From an uncultured Bacteroidota bacterium (lineage in GTDB: Bacteria; Bacteroidota; Bacteroidia; Chitinophagales; S012-47), in NCBI GenBank assembly GCA_913062655.1, contig CAJXXO010000023.1, positions 1 to 17,401 of the forward strand: 17,401 bases of DNA, read 5' to 3'. Below the pieces are notes generated by a model. The model saw only the letters and a list, made by a program, of their open reading frames with translations, did no database searches and was not told the DNA's origin. Position 1 is the first letter of the stretch. Every line of letters begins with the position of its first letter. This document shows, piece after piece, positions 1-8,671 of the stretch. The translations under genes were made by a program, and so were the position numbers.

Positions 1-77
1 ATTTGGAAGACCTCATCATTATCCAGGCTTATAAGGTCTCGCTGAATAATGGCTTTATCATACAAGAGTCCTCCTAA
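1..77 (+). CDS. 3' end of an unidentified gene (partial)
   Basis: The frame beginning at base 3 is open from the window edge to a TAA at 75-77 and gives 24 residues ending in IIQESS. The stop lies 12 nt before the ATG of the first cytochrome-like gene, which fits the last codons of an upstream operon member. The peptide is too short to assign to a family, and an open frame of this length can occur by chance, so the call rests mainly on the spacing. Confidence 0.45.
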   Translation, partial: LEDLIIIQAYKVSLNNGFIIQESS

Positions 78-89
78 AACAAAACCGGC

Positions 90-863
90 ATGACAATCAA
101 AGCGAAATATTTACTCTGGATAGGATTGGTCCTGCTCGCATTTACCCGATGCGTCCATGAACCGATTCCACCTACGGATGGCGACCATGGAGGCGGCACG
201 GATACTACCGGTACTGGAGGAGGCCATAATGACACCACCGGCCAAGGGGGTGGAAATACAGACCAACCATGTGACCCGGATACCGTCTATTTTAAGAATG
301 ATATTTTGCCATTGCTCAACTCTAGCTGCGGCATCTCTGGCTGCCATGATCCGGCTACCGCATCTGATGGCGTTATTTTAACCAATTACACCGATATATT
401 GGCCACTGCAGATGTGAGACCAGGAGACCCCACTAGCAGCGACCTCTATGAAGTATTGGTGGACACTGACCCTGATAAGAAGATGCCTCCACCCGGTTCG
501 GGGATAGTTTTGGCCAATGATCAGATCAATATGATCTACACCTGGATACAGCAAGGAGCGCTCAACAATGCATGCGATCCCAATGCCGGGCAATGCGATA
601 CACTGAACATGAGCTATGCAAACCATATTGAGCCGGTGATCAATACCTACTGTCTGGGCTGCCATAACAATAGCGTACAAAGTGGCAATGTCAACCTTGC
701 GGGACACGCCAACGTTGCTGCTTATGCCAATAGTGGCCAATTGTACGGAGTGATAGCTCACCTGCCGGGATATAAGCCTATGCCGCAGGGACAAAGCAAA
801 CTGGATGATTGTACGATCAAACAAATTAAATCCTGGATAGATGATGGTGCACCGAATAATTAA
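90..863 (+). CDS. Exported two-domain cytochrome-c-like protein
   Basis: The 257-residue product begins with a hydrophobic signal segment (residues about 7-19) ending at Cys21. The preceding residues FTR make a poor lipobox, so lipoprotein processing is uncertain. Residues 30-58 are a Gly/Thr/Asp-rich linker. Two cytochrome-type modules follow. The first has C80-GISG-C85-H86, a CX4CH spacing, and an MPPP at 132 that could supply the axial Met. The second has a standard C188-LG-C191-H192 and an MP at 231. Each module ends in a typical amphipathic helix (INMIYTWIQQGA, IKQIKSWIDDGAPN). CX4CH motifs bind heme in cytochrome c3, so both sites may be hemes, but the first is less certain. The likely role is periplasmic or surface electron transfer. 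The next gene overlaps its 3' end. Confidence 0.85.
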   Translation: MTIKAKYLLWIGLVLLAFTRCVHEPIPPTDGDHGGGTDTTGTGGGHNDTTGQGGGNTDQPCDPDTVYFKNDILPLLNSSCGISGCHDPATASDGVILTNYTDILATADVRPGDPTSSDLYEVLVDTDPDKKMPPPGSGIVLANDQINMIYTWIQQGALNNACDPNAGQCDTLNMSYANHIEPVINTYCLGCHNNSVQSGNVNLAGHANVAAYANSGQLYGVIAHLPGYKPMPQGQSKLDDCTIKQIKSWIDDGAPNN

Positions 864-1230
864 CGCCATGCATATCGCAGGCCTGGCTATTGTACTGGCT
901 GTCGGGCTAAGCGGTTGTTATTATGACAACGAAGAGGAACTGTACCAGTATTACTACGAAGAGAATGCCTGTGATACAATAGCCGTCAGCTTTTCGGAAG
1001 ATATTTTTCCCATTATACAGGGCAATTGTGCTACTACGGGCTGCCATGTTGCCGGTGGATCAGCACCCGGCATTTTTAGCAACTATGCCGGAGTAATGGA
1101 TAAAGTTAATAATGGATCATTTGAAAATCGGGTATTGGTGCAGCGTGATATGCCGCCCAACGGCTCACTCACCGATTGCCAGATCAACTTGATACAGGCT
1201 TGGCTCAATGCCGGATCGCCAGATAATTAA
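841..1230 (+). CDS. Small cytochrome-c-like lipoprotein
   Basis: This 129-residue protein has a lipoprotein signal with a good lipobox, LSGC at Cys26, followed by an acidic Tyr-rich stretch. A single cytochrome-type module carries C63-ATTG-C68-H69 (CX4CH) and MPP at 104, and closes with INLIQAWLNAGSPDN, as in the upstream protein. It looks like a one-domain paralogue of that protein. The start is ambiguous. ATG at 841 or 844 overlaps the upstream gene by about 20 nt and gives a signal peptide with Arg5. ATG at 868, 4 nt after the upstream stop, gives a shorter signal with no basic residue. I chose 841 for the charged n-region. The heme would be held at the outer face of the inner membrane or in the outer membrane, but redox function is inferred from the motif only. 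Confidence 0.82.
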   Translation: MMVHRIINAMHIAGLAIVLAVGLSGCYYDNEEELYQYYYEENACDTIAVSFSEDIFPIIQGNCATTGCHVAGGSAPGIFSNYAGVMDKVNNGSFENRVLVQRDMPPNGSLTDCQINLIQAWLNAGSPDN

Positions 1231-1255
1231 TTCACTACACTAGAAACTTACTACT

Positions 1256-1813
1256 ATGAAGCATACACTGTTTTTTGCCGCATTCTTATTGATCGCTGGT
1301 CAGATCTTCTCCCAGAAATTCATCACCCGGAATGGACACATATCTTTCTATTCTGAAGCACCCCTGGAAAATATAGAAGCCCACAACTACCAGGCAAGTA
1401 GCATTATTGATACCGAGACGGGTGACATCGTCTTTACGCTACTGATCAAAGGGTTTGAGTTTGAAAAAGCACTCATGCAAGAGCACTTCAATGAAAAATA
1501 CCTGGAGTCAGATCAGTTTCCCAAGTCTACCTTCGAAGGGGTCATCACCAACCTGGATGAGGTAAACCTCCTGGAAGAGGGAACGCATCAGGTGCAGGTG
1601 AAGGGCAAGCTCACCATACATGGGGTGACAAAGGAGGTGACCGCACCAGCCATTATTGAAAATAAGGATGGTCAACTAGTGGCAAAGGCGAAATTCCCGG
1701 TAGCGGTAGCCGATTACGACATCACCATTCCCAAAGTAGTGGCCAACAACATTGCGGAGGTGGTTGATGTAACGGTAGATGTCACATACGACCCTTACCA
1801 AGCTAAAAAGTAA
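1256..1813 (+). CDS. YceI-family periplasmic protein
   Basis: The 185-residue protein has a cleavable signal peptide (MKHTLFFAAFLLIAGQIFS, cut before Gln20). The mature part shows YceI-family hallmarks: NGHISFYSEAPLENIEA near the start, an EHFNEKYLESDQFPKSTFEG segment around residues 80-99, and KLTIHGVTKEV around 118-128. YceI proteins fold as lipocalin-like barrels and bind long isoprenoid chains such as polyprenyl-quinone precursors. Length is normal. It sits 25 nt after the cytochrome lipoprotein and 6 nt before the barrel protein, so it is probably cotranscribed. Its presence with cytochromes suggests handling of a quinone-like lipid, but that is inference. Confidence 0.92.
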   Translation: MKHTLFFAAFLLIAGQIFSQKFITRNGHISFYSEAPLENIEAHNYQASSIIDTETGDIVFTLLIKGFEFEKALMQEHFNEKYLESDQFPKSTFEGVITNLDEVNLLEEGTHQVQVKGKLTIHGVTKEVTAPAIIENKDGQLVAKAKFPVAVADYDITIPKVVANNIAEVVDVTVDVTYDPYQAKK

Positions 1814-1819
1814 ATTGAT

Positions 1820-2752
1820 ATGCTACACCGGCTACTACCCATTTTACTAGTCTGTTTACTACCATTGTCCAGTTGGGCACAGGATGATCTCCTCGATATG
1901 CTGGAGGAAGAAACAGAGGAACCGATCAATTACACGATAGCTACCTTCAAAGGTACGCGACTCATCAACGGCCACTCAGTAGAAAACCCGGCACCGGGAG
2001 TGTTGCAATTTATGATTGGACACCGTTTTGGCCGGGTAAATGGGGGTGCCTATGAGTTTTTTGGTTTAGATAATGCTACCATCCGGTTGGGTTTCGATTA
2101 TGGGGTCAACGACCGTCTGGCGGTTGGCATTGGTCGTAGTTCGTTTGAAAAAACGTATGATGCGTTTGCCAAGTACAAGGTTATTCGGCAGCAAACGGGC
2201 AAAAGAAATATCCCATTTTCCCTTTCTGCGGTTGCCGGCATGGCCATTAACACAATGCAGTGGCCGGAGCCGGAACGACCCAATTATTTCTCTTCCCGTT
2301 TGTTTTACACTTTTCAAGCGTTATTGGCAAGTAAAATAACACCTGGCTTATCTGTACAACTTACGCCTACCTTGATCCACCGTAATCTGGTAGCTACAGC
2401 AGCGGATGCCAATGATGTTTTTGCTCTTGGTGTTGGTGGTCGCCAGAAGCTGACCGGTAGTTTGACCTTGAATGCAGAATGGTTTTACATCTTACCCAAT
2501 CAGATCGTTAGTCCATTATACGGTGAGCAAGTACGCAATACGTTTTCTATTGGTTTTGACATCGAAACAGGTGGGCACGTCTTTCAGTTGCACTTTACCA
2601 ACTCCCGCGGTATGGCAGAGAAGTTCTTCGTCACCGAAACCACAGGCAACTGGCTGGATGGCGATATCCATTTCGGATTCAACATCAGCCGGGTATTTAC
2701 CATAGCCGACAAGCACAACAAGCCAAAGGGCGAACAGAAGAGTTGGGAATAA
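1820..2752 (+). CDS. DUF5777-like outer-membrane beta-barrel protein
   Basis: The 310-residue protein has a signal peptide ending SSWAQ (about residue 21), then a short acidic segment (DDLLDMLEEETEEP). A long series of alternating hydrophobic strands follows, as expected of an outer-membrane barrel. The section with IATFKGTRLINGHSVE, the GVLQFMIGHRFG strand and the FFGLDNATIRLGFDYGV strand resembles the DUF5777 family of Bacteroidota. No catalytic motif is visible. It is the last gene before the bidirectional terminator and begins 6 nt after the YceI gene. A passive or structural outer-membrane role beside the cytochromes is possible, and no function is established. Confidence 0.85.
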   Translation: MLHRLLPILLVCLLPLSSWAQDDLLDMLEEETEEPINYTIATFKGTRLINGHSVENPAPGVLQFMIGHRFGRVNGGAYEFFGLDNATIRLGFDYGVNDRLAVGIGRSSFEKTYDAFAKYKVIRQQTGKRNIPFSLSAVAGMAINTMQWPEPERPNYFSSRLFYTFQALLASKITPGLSVQLTPTLIHRNLVATAADANDVFALGVGGRQKLTGSLTLNAEWFYILPNQIVSPLYGEQVRNTFSIGFDIETGGHVFQLHFTNSRGMAEKFFVTETTGNWLDGDIHFGFNISRVFTIADKHNKPKGEQKSWE

Positions 2753-2766
2753 TGGAATGGTACACC

Positions 2767-2807
2767 AAAAAATGAGTGCCCATGGGTTGCCCCTCTGGGC
2801 ATTTTTT
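2767..2807. terminator. Bidirectional terminator between converging operons
   Basis: TGCCCA at 2777-2782 pairs with TGGGCA at 2796-2801. Six T (2802-2807) follow on the plus strand, and six A (2767-2772) lie on the other side, giving a T-run for the minus strand. It ends the cytochrome operon and the metal efflux operon, whose last stop codon overlaps the plus-strand T-run. Confidence 0.8.
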
Positions 2808-3966
2808 AGTGGCCGTGGCTCATGTCTTCCTGATTTTCATAGCCTTTTAGATAATAGGCCCCCTGCAATACGATAGGCGTTGAATAATCGCCATCAGGCA
2901 AGGTAATGGCCACCCATTCGCCTTGCCGGAGACCGGTTTCTACCGCTACTTTTTTAAAGCCATCGGCCAGGGCGCGGTACAAGTAGAAGGTTCCACGTTC
3001 CTGTATTAGCGCTTTTTTAGGTACAGCCCATTCCTCGTGGGAACGGGTGGCTATATTAGCCGTCACGTAAGTGCCTGGTGTCAGTGGAGTGACTGATTCA
3101 TCGTAATGTACATGTACGTTTACCGTTTTCTTTACTGGGTCCACTTCCCGACCAATCAGATATACTTCGCCTTCAAATTGTTCCTCTCTTTGTGGTAGGT
3201 GAAAGTGGACTTGTTGTCCTTGCTCCAATAGGTGCAGGTCTTTGGCAAATACCTCCAGTTCGAGGTGCAGGTGGCTATCATCGATCAGCTCGTATAAAGG
3301 CATGGTAGGCTCTACAAAAGCGCCAATGTGTGAATGAATGGCTGTGATGTAGCCGTCAATAGGTGCCCGCAAAGACAGTACCTCCTGTAGAACGCCTTTC
3401 TCCAATACGTCTTTCATATTGATGCCCCAAAACTGTATTTCTGCATACAAGGCTTCGAATTGCGCTCTTGCTTTTTGGTACGCTGCTTCTGCCTCTTGCA
3501 GGGCTTTTTGAGCGCCCACTTCACCGGCTACGAGCTTTTCTTGCCGCTGTCGTTCCGTTGCCCAGTATTGTACCTGGGCTTGTGCCTCCAGCAGGGCCTG
3601 TTGCTTTGCCAAAATATCGGGGTGGCGAAGGGTCGCAAGGGTTTCTCCTTTGCGCACCTTGGAGCCCGGATAGTGGCGTACCGATTGGATGTAGCCGTGA
3701 ATGGTCGGATAAAGGGAGGCACGGCTCTGTGGTGGTACATCGACCATGCCGGTTACTTGCAGCGAAGCAGATAGGGTGCGTTTCTCCGCTTGTCCGGTTT
3801 CGATACCAGCCATTTGCTGTTGTTCGGCTGTTAGGTGTACCACGTGGTCTCCGTTCTGCTCTATGGGGGGGGTGGCATTTTCCGTTTCCGTGCTTTGTCC
3901 ACACTGCCACAATAGGGGCAGGCTCAAAAGTAGGAGGCTATATAAAATGGGTCGCATGATCATCAT
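2806..3966 (-). CDS. czcB: Metal efflux periplasmic adaptor (CzcB/CusB family)
   Basis: The 386-residue membrane fusion protein links the inner-membrane pump to the outer-membrane channel. A lipoprotein signal ends in LWQC with Cys22. The order of segments is typical: a beta-barrel/lipoyl half (GYIQSVRHYPGSKVRKGETLA), an alpha-helical hairpin rich in Gln and Ala (about residues 120-175), the return lipoyl half (LRAPIDGYITAIHSHIGAFV), then a barrel and a membrane-proximal domain (VPKKALIQERGTFYLYR). The C-terminus ends in DMSHGH, a possible metal-binding tail. The ATG overlaps the pump stop as ATGA, so translation is probably coupled. Two further ATGs (3963, 3957) could also serve. It is the last gene of the efflux operon. 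Confidence 0.93.
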   Translation of the reverse strand: MMIMRPILYSLLLLSLPLLWQCGQSTETENATPPIEQNGDHVVHLTAEQQQMAGIETGQAEKRTLSASLQVTGMVDVPPQSRASLYPTIHGYIQSVRHYPGSKVRKGETLATLRHPDILAKQQALLEAQAQVQYWATERQRQEKLVAGEVGAQKALQEAEAAYQKARAQFEALYAEIQFWGINMKDVLEKGVLQEVLSLRAPIDGYITAIHSHIGAFVEPTMPLYELIDDSHLHLELEVFAKDLHLLEQGQQVHFHLPQREEQFEGEVYLIGREVDPVKKTVNVHVHYDESVTPLTPGTYVTANIATRSHEEWAVPKKALIQERGTFYLYRALADGFKKVAVETGLRQGEWVAITLPDGDYSTPIVLQGAYYLKGYENQEDMSHGH

Positions 3967-6900
3967 TTTGTGAAGTAATTGAATTGGATGGTGGCTTGGT
4001 TGTATTGATGGACCAAGTCCAGGTGCTGCAATTGCAGTTGAAATGCCTGGTCAAGTAATTGTACCAAGCGGAAATAGTCAATTTCGCCTGCTTCCCAAGC
4101 CAGGGTAGCGGCTTTGCGGAGTTGCTGCGACTGAGCCTGGTACTGTTGCGCGGTGGGTAGTTGTGCAGCTAAGCGCTGCCATTGCTGTAGCCAGCGCTGG
4201 GCTTCTTGCTCAAGCATGAAAGCTTGCTGCTCCCACTGCAATAGTTTTTGCTCTTGTTGTAGCCTCGCTTGTTGTAGCTGCCCCTGGTTGGGTCCCCACC
4301 AAAGTGGGATGGCTAACCCGGCCGTTACACCTTGAAAACCAGCCACACCGCCCAATTGCTGCCGAAAATATCCTCCAGAAAGCTGCGGAAAGTACTGGCT
4401 TTTGGCCAGGGAGACTTGCTGCTCGGCCACGGCAGTAGCCGCCTCAGTGGGGGAAAGCAATGGTTCGAGGTTGATAGTGGCTGTTCCACCCGGCAGTTTA
4501 CGCTGGGGTAAGGTATCGGTGGGCGGGCGAATGGCCTCTCCCATAAACGTCAACTGTTGCAACTGTGTGGTCGCGTCTTGATAGTTTAGCTGCGCTGCGG
4601 TGGCCTCTTGCTGAACCGTTAGTGCCTGTGTTTTTGCCAATTCAGCTTGTAATGGACTAATGGCACCGGTCTGCAATTGCAGGGTAGCCTTTTCTGCGTA
4701 GGAGGCGTAGCGATTTTGTTGGGCCGCAAAGGCTCGCCACCGTGACCAGGCATATTGCCATTGGTACCAGGTCGATTCTACTTCTAATTGAGCTTGCCAC
4801 TGCTTCAGCGCTTGCTGGGCTACTGCACTTTGGACATGCCGTTGCGCCAATTGGCTGCGCTTAATGTGCGCGGCTATGTTGCCAAAATTTTGTGTAATGC
4901 TCCATTGCCAGTCAATATCGGGTCCATCGAGCTGACCATAGCTGAAGGATGCCTGGGTAGGGGCAAGTTGTATGGCCTGCTTTTGGAGGGTAGCGGCTTC
5001 ATCGACCTGGAGCTGTGCTATCTGCAAATCCGGACGGTTGGCTTGTGCGTGTTGCCAGGCCGCCTCCAGGGTAAGTACAGTAGTATCCTGGGCGTGCAAG
5101 GCAGGGCTACCGGCTCCTATGGCCAGCAGCACAAGTAGGGTAGACAATCCTTTTGCCATCGCTTTTCTGTTGAGTAGATAATACAAGACAGGCAGCACCA
5201 CCAAGGTGAGGAAGGTGGCAGTAATCAAACCACCAATCACCACTGTGGCAAGAGGCTTTTGTACCTCTGCTCCGGCTGAGTTGGACAAAGCCATCGGCAG
5301 GAAGCCTAAGGAAGCCACCGCAGCCGTCATCACCACGGGCCGCAAGCGGACGAGCCCTCCCTGGATGACGATGTCGTGCAGGTTGGTCATACCTTCCGCC
5401 CGAAGCTGATTGAAGTAACTGATGAGTACAATCCCATTCAATACCGCCACGCCAAATAGCGCAATAAATCCCACCCCGGCAGAAATGCTGAACGGCATAC
5501 CCCGAAGCAACAACGCTGCTACACCACCTATGGCCGAGAGGGGTACAGCCGAAAAGATAAGTAGCGCATATTTAAAGCTGGTGAAAGCAAAGTATAAGAG
5601 CAACAGGATCATCAGCAAGGCAGCCGGTACGGCTATTGCCAGTCGGTCTCGAGCTGCCTCCAGGTTCTCAAATTGGCCCCCATATTGGATGTAATACCCT
5701 GGGGGCAAATCGAGATTACTTTCTAGTTGTCGCTGTATGTCTTCCACCAGGCTCGCCACATCTCTGTCTCGCACATTTACACCAATGGTGATTCTGCGCT
5801 TGGTATCTTCCCGCGATATCTGCATAGGTCCTTCAGCATAGTCCACCGAGGCCACCTCGGAAAGCGGGATGTGGCCTCCCGATGGTACAGGAGTGTAGAT
5901 GTTGTCTAGATTTACTGACGCGCGAAAGGAGGGGGCAAACCGTACCACCAGGTCAAACTTTCGTTCCCCTTGAAAAACCACGCCTGCCTTTTCACCGGCA
6001 TAAGCAGCCCGCACCAGCAGGTTGAGTTGGCTAATGTCCAGGCCGTATTGGGCCACCTTATCTCGGTGAAAGTCGATTTTTAATTGTGGAAAGCCTTCGG
6101 TTTGTTCCACCTTCACATCACCGGCACCCGGTATGCGGTTTATTACCGCTGCAGCATCATCACCCAGTTGGGCCAGCGTGGCAAGGTCTTCCCCGTATAT
6201 CTTGATGGCTACATCCGCTTTGGCCCCTGTCATCAGTTCATTAAAGCGCAATTGAATGGGCTGTGTGAATTCGAAGGATGCCCCTGCGATAATGGTCAGT
6301 TTTTCCTTCATCATGGCTACCAATTCCTCCCGGTCTTTTGTGGTTGTCCACTCCGATTTTGGCTTCATCACCAGCATGATGTCGGCATCTTCCACCGCCA
6401 TAGGGTCGGTGGGTACTTCCGCGGTGCCGATTTTAGAGACTACGTGTTCAACTTCTGGAAAGTGTTGCAGTATGACCTTTTCGGCCTTGGTCGTAGTCGC
6501 AATACTCTCATCAAGGGAGCTCCCGGGTTGAATGGTCATTTGCATGGCGAGGTCGCCTTCCTCCAGTGTAGGGATAAATTCTGCCCCCATGGTGCGAAAC
6601 GCAAATATGCTGGCCACTAACAACGCAAAGGCTATGGATATAACCAACCAGGGAACTTTCAACGCTCTTACCAATGTAGGACGGTAGGCCTTACGCATGG
6701 CACCTACTATCCGGTCGGCAATGGATGTGGTATCCTTAATGTTTTTTTTCAATGCCAGCGCTGATATCATAGGTACATAGGTCAGCGAAAGTATAAGTGC
6801 ACCCAGTATGGCAAAACTTACGGTCATCGCCATAGGGCGAAACATCTTGCCCTCAATACCGGTGAGCGTCATGATGGGGATAAACACTACAAGAATGATG

Positions 6901-8258
6901 AGTACCCCAAAGGCTGCTGACCGATAGATGGAGGAGGAAGACTTGATAATAATACCATCCATCTCTTGCTGCGAAAGCTTACGCCCCACATAGTGGGTGT
7001 AGATGATATGCAACACCGCTTCTACAATGATGACCGCCCCGTCTACTACTATGCCGAAGTCGATCGCACCTAGTGACATGAGGTTGGCCGAAACCCCAAA
7101 AAGGTTCATCATGGTTAAGGCGAAGAGCATGGCAAGAGGGATAACCGAAGCCACAATTAGGCCGGCCCGCCAGTTGCCTAGCAAAAGCACCAGGACAAAG
7201 ATGACGATCAGCCCTCCTTCAATAAGGTTGTTACTAGCGGTAGAAATGGTGCGGTTGACCAATTCGGAGCGATCCAGGTAAGGGTAGATGGTCACCCCTT
7301 CCGGCAGCGATTGTTTTACCTGCTCTATGCGGTCATGCACATTCTGAATGGCTTCAGAAGAATTGGCGCCCTTTAACATCAGGGTAATACCGCCTACGGC
7401 TTCTCCTTCACCATCCATGGTCATGGCGCCAAATCGCACGGCATGGCCCAGACGTACCTTTGCCACATCACGGATTAATACGGGTACTCCATCTCGATTG
7501 GCCACTACGATGGTAGCAATATCTTCCAGGTCGTTTACGCGACCCTCCGTACGAATGTAAAAGGCGTTGGTGCCTTCTTCTATGTAACTGCCACCGGAGT
7601 TTTCATTGTTGGTAGCCAGCGCTTGATGGACTTGTTCCAGCGAAATATCGAGCGCCTTCATCAGGTCGGGTTGTACGGCTACTTCATATTGTTTGAGGTA
7701 GCCGCCAAAGCTGCTCACTTCAACAATACCCGTGATACCATTCAGTTGTCGCTTAACGATCCAGTCCTGGATGGTGCGTAGCTTCATGGCATCGTACTCC
7801 TTTTCGTAGCCAGGCTCAACTTGTAGCACGTATTGGTAGATTTCTCCCAGCCCAGTGGTGATGGGCATTAGCTCTGGTTGGCCCAGGCTGCTGGGTATAT
7901 CGCCAGACGCCAGGGAAAGCTGCTCTTTTACATACTGCCGGGCATCGAGGATGGGGATGTTTTCTTCGAACACCACCGTTACAACAGATAGCCCGAAACG
8001 CGATATGGAGCGGATCTCAATTACCCCCGGTATATTGGCCATAGACACCTCAATGGGATAGGTGATCAATTGCTCAACCTCCTGGGGCGCTAAAGTGGGG
8101 GATGTGGTAACAACTTGTACCTGGTTATTGGTAATATCGGGTACCGCATCTATGGGTATCTGGCGCAATGACCAGATGCCGGCTATGATGAGTCCGAGGA
8201 CGCCAATACCTACGATAAACTTATTCCTTACGGAAAAAGAGATGATGTTTGCAAACAT
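3963..8258 (-). CDS. czcA: Heavy-metal RND pump fused to TolC-type outer-membrane channel
   Basis: This 1431-residue protein joins two components that are usually separate. Residues 1-1033 are a full CzcA/CusA-type RND proton-driven exporter: TM1 near the N-terminus, the IDAVPDITNNQVQV segment, and a proton-relay helix around residue 400 (AIDFGIVVDGAVIIVEA). The DFG...DGAV form is typical of divalent-cation (Co/Zn/Cd) pumps rather than the Cu/Ag CusA type. Porter segments such as QLRFNELMTGAKADVAIKIY agree. Residues 1034-1056 look like an intact signal peptide starting at a Met and ending in ALHA, followed by Gln1057. Residues 1057-1431 are a Gln/Ala-rich outer-membrane efflux (TolC/CusC) domain without a lipobox Cys. 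The pump's last helix ends in the cytoplasm, so the retained signal puts the channel domain in the periplasm, where signal peptidase might release it. Such long fusions occur elsewhere in Bacteroidota. Confidence 0.95.
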   Translation of the reverse strand: MFANIISFSVRNKFIVGIGVLGLIIAGIWSLRQIPIDAVPDITNNQVQVVTTSPTLAPQEVEQLITYPIEVSMANIPGVIEIRSISRFGLSVVTVVFEENIPILDARQYVKEQLSLASGDIPSSLGQPELMPITTGLGEIYQYVLQVEPGYEKEYDAMKLRTIQDWIVKRQLNGITGIVEVSSFGGYLKQYEVAVQPDLMKALDISLEQVHQALATNNENSGGSYIEEGTNAFYIRTEGRVNDLEDIATIVVANRDGVPVLIRDVAKVRLGHAVRFGAMTMDGEGEAVGGITLMLKGANSSEAIQNVHDRIEQVKQSLPEGVTIYPYLDRSELVNRTISTASNNLIEGGLIVIFVLVLLLGNWRAGLIVASVIPLAMLFALTMMNLFGVSANLMSLGAIDFGIVVDGAVIIVEAVLHIIYTHYVGRKLSQQEMDGIIIKSSSSIYRSAAFGVLIILVVFIPIMTLTGIEGKMFRPMAMTVSFAILGALILSLTYVPMISALALKKNIKDTTSIADRIVGAMRKAYRPTLVRALKVPWLVISIAFALLVASIFAFRTMGAEFIPTLEEGDLAMQMTIQPGSSLDESIATTTKAEKVILQHFPEVEHVVSKIGTAEVPTDPMAVEDADIMLVMKPKSEWTTTKDREELVAMMKEKLTIIAGASFEFTQPIQLRFNELMTGAKADVAIKIYGEDLATLAQLGDDAAAVINRIPGAGDVKVEQTEGFPQLKIDFHRDKVAQYGLDISQLNLLVRAAYAGEKAGVVFQGERKFDLVVRFAPSFRASVNLDNIYTPVPSGGHIPLSEVASVDYAEGPMQISREDTKRRITIGVNVRDRDVASLVEDIQRQLESNLDLPPGYYIQYGGQFENLEAARDRLAIAVPAALLMILLLLYFAFTSFKYALLIFSAVPLSAIGGVAALLLRGMPFSISAGVGFIALFGVAVLNGIVLISYFNQLRAEGMTNLHDIVIQGGLVRLRPVVMTAAVASLGFLPMALSNSAGAEVQKPLATVVIGGLITATFLTLVVLPVLYYLLNRKAMAKGLSTLLVLLAIGAGSPALHAQDTTVLTLEAAWQHAQANRPDLQIAQLQVDEAATLQKQAIQLAPTQASFSYGQLDGPDIDWQWSITQNFGNIAAHIKRSQLAQRHVQSAVAQQALKQWQAQLEVESTWYQWQYAWSRWRAFAAQQNRYASYAEKATLQLQTGAISPLQAELAKTQALTVQQEATAAQLNYQDATTQLQQLTFMGEAIRPPTDTLPQRKLPGGTATINLEPLLSPTEAATAVAEQQVSLAKSQYFPQLSGGYFRQQLGGVAGFQGVTAGLAIPLWWGPNQGQLQQARLQQEQKLLQWEQQAFMLEQEAQRWLQQWQRLAAQLPTAQQYQAQSQQLRKAATLAWEAGEIDYFRLVQLLDQAFQLQLQHLDLVHQYNQATIQFNYFTK

Positions 8259-8299
8259 GAGAAATTACATTGGACGTAAGAGAATCGGTGGTTGACCGG

Positions 8300-8671
8300 T
8301 TACGTCCGCGCGGGAGGTCCACGTTCATCCGGGCTAAACCAGTATGAACTATATACCGGCTCCGGGTAGCGTGGAGCGGCTATGCTGGTGTAGGGTCCTT
8401 CATGGTGTATCATCACTTTGGCGGAGCTAAGATGCAGCGGTGCTTTCTCCAGGTTAAAATCGCTGGGGTTGGCCAGCTCTAGCTGTCCGTCAGCGTGATG
8501 TTGCTCAAAATGGTGAATCCACTTATTGATGAATGTCTGAGGCACTTGTAAATGTGCAGTACAAATTTGAATATCCTGCTTCTCTTCATGGTGCTGATGG
8601 GGTGTGAAGGTGTGCACCAAAAAGAGTAAGGTGATTAGGTACAGGATGCTATGTTGGACAGATTTAGCCAT
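8300..8671 (-). CDS. His-rich small exported protein of the efflux operon
   Basis: The 123-residue product has an N-terminal hydrophobic stretch (about residues 9-22) that can act as a signal or anchor, then about 13 His residues, including PHQHHEEK, HHFEQHH and MIHHEG. The C-terminus is SPDERGPPA-like. I do not recognise a family. The composition suggests periplasmic metal binding. The ATG follows the stop of the T9SS gene with no gap (TAAATG), and the efflux pump starts 41 nt downstream, so it is very likely cotranscribed with both. A role as a metal-binding or sensing accessory of the pump is inference from composition and position. Confidence 0.8.
   Translation of the reverse strand: MAKSVQHSILYLITLLFLVHTFTPHQHHEEKQDIQICTAHLQVPQTFINKWIHHFEQHHADGQLELANPSDFNLEKAPLHLSSAKVMIHHEGPYTSIAAPRYPEPVYSSYWFSPDERGPPART

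Noticed and set aside
6084..6620. A 178-codon open frame on the plus strand inside the efflux pump gene
   Set aside because: It is Cys/His/Phe-rich without domain structure and lies wholly over the coding strand of the RND pump, as expected of a shadow frame.
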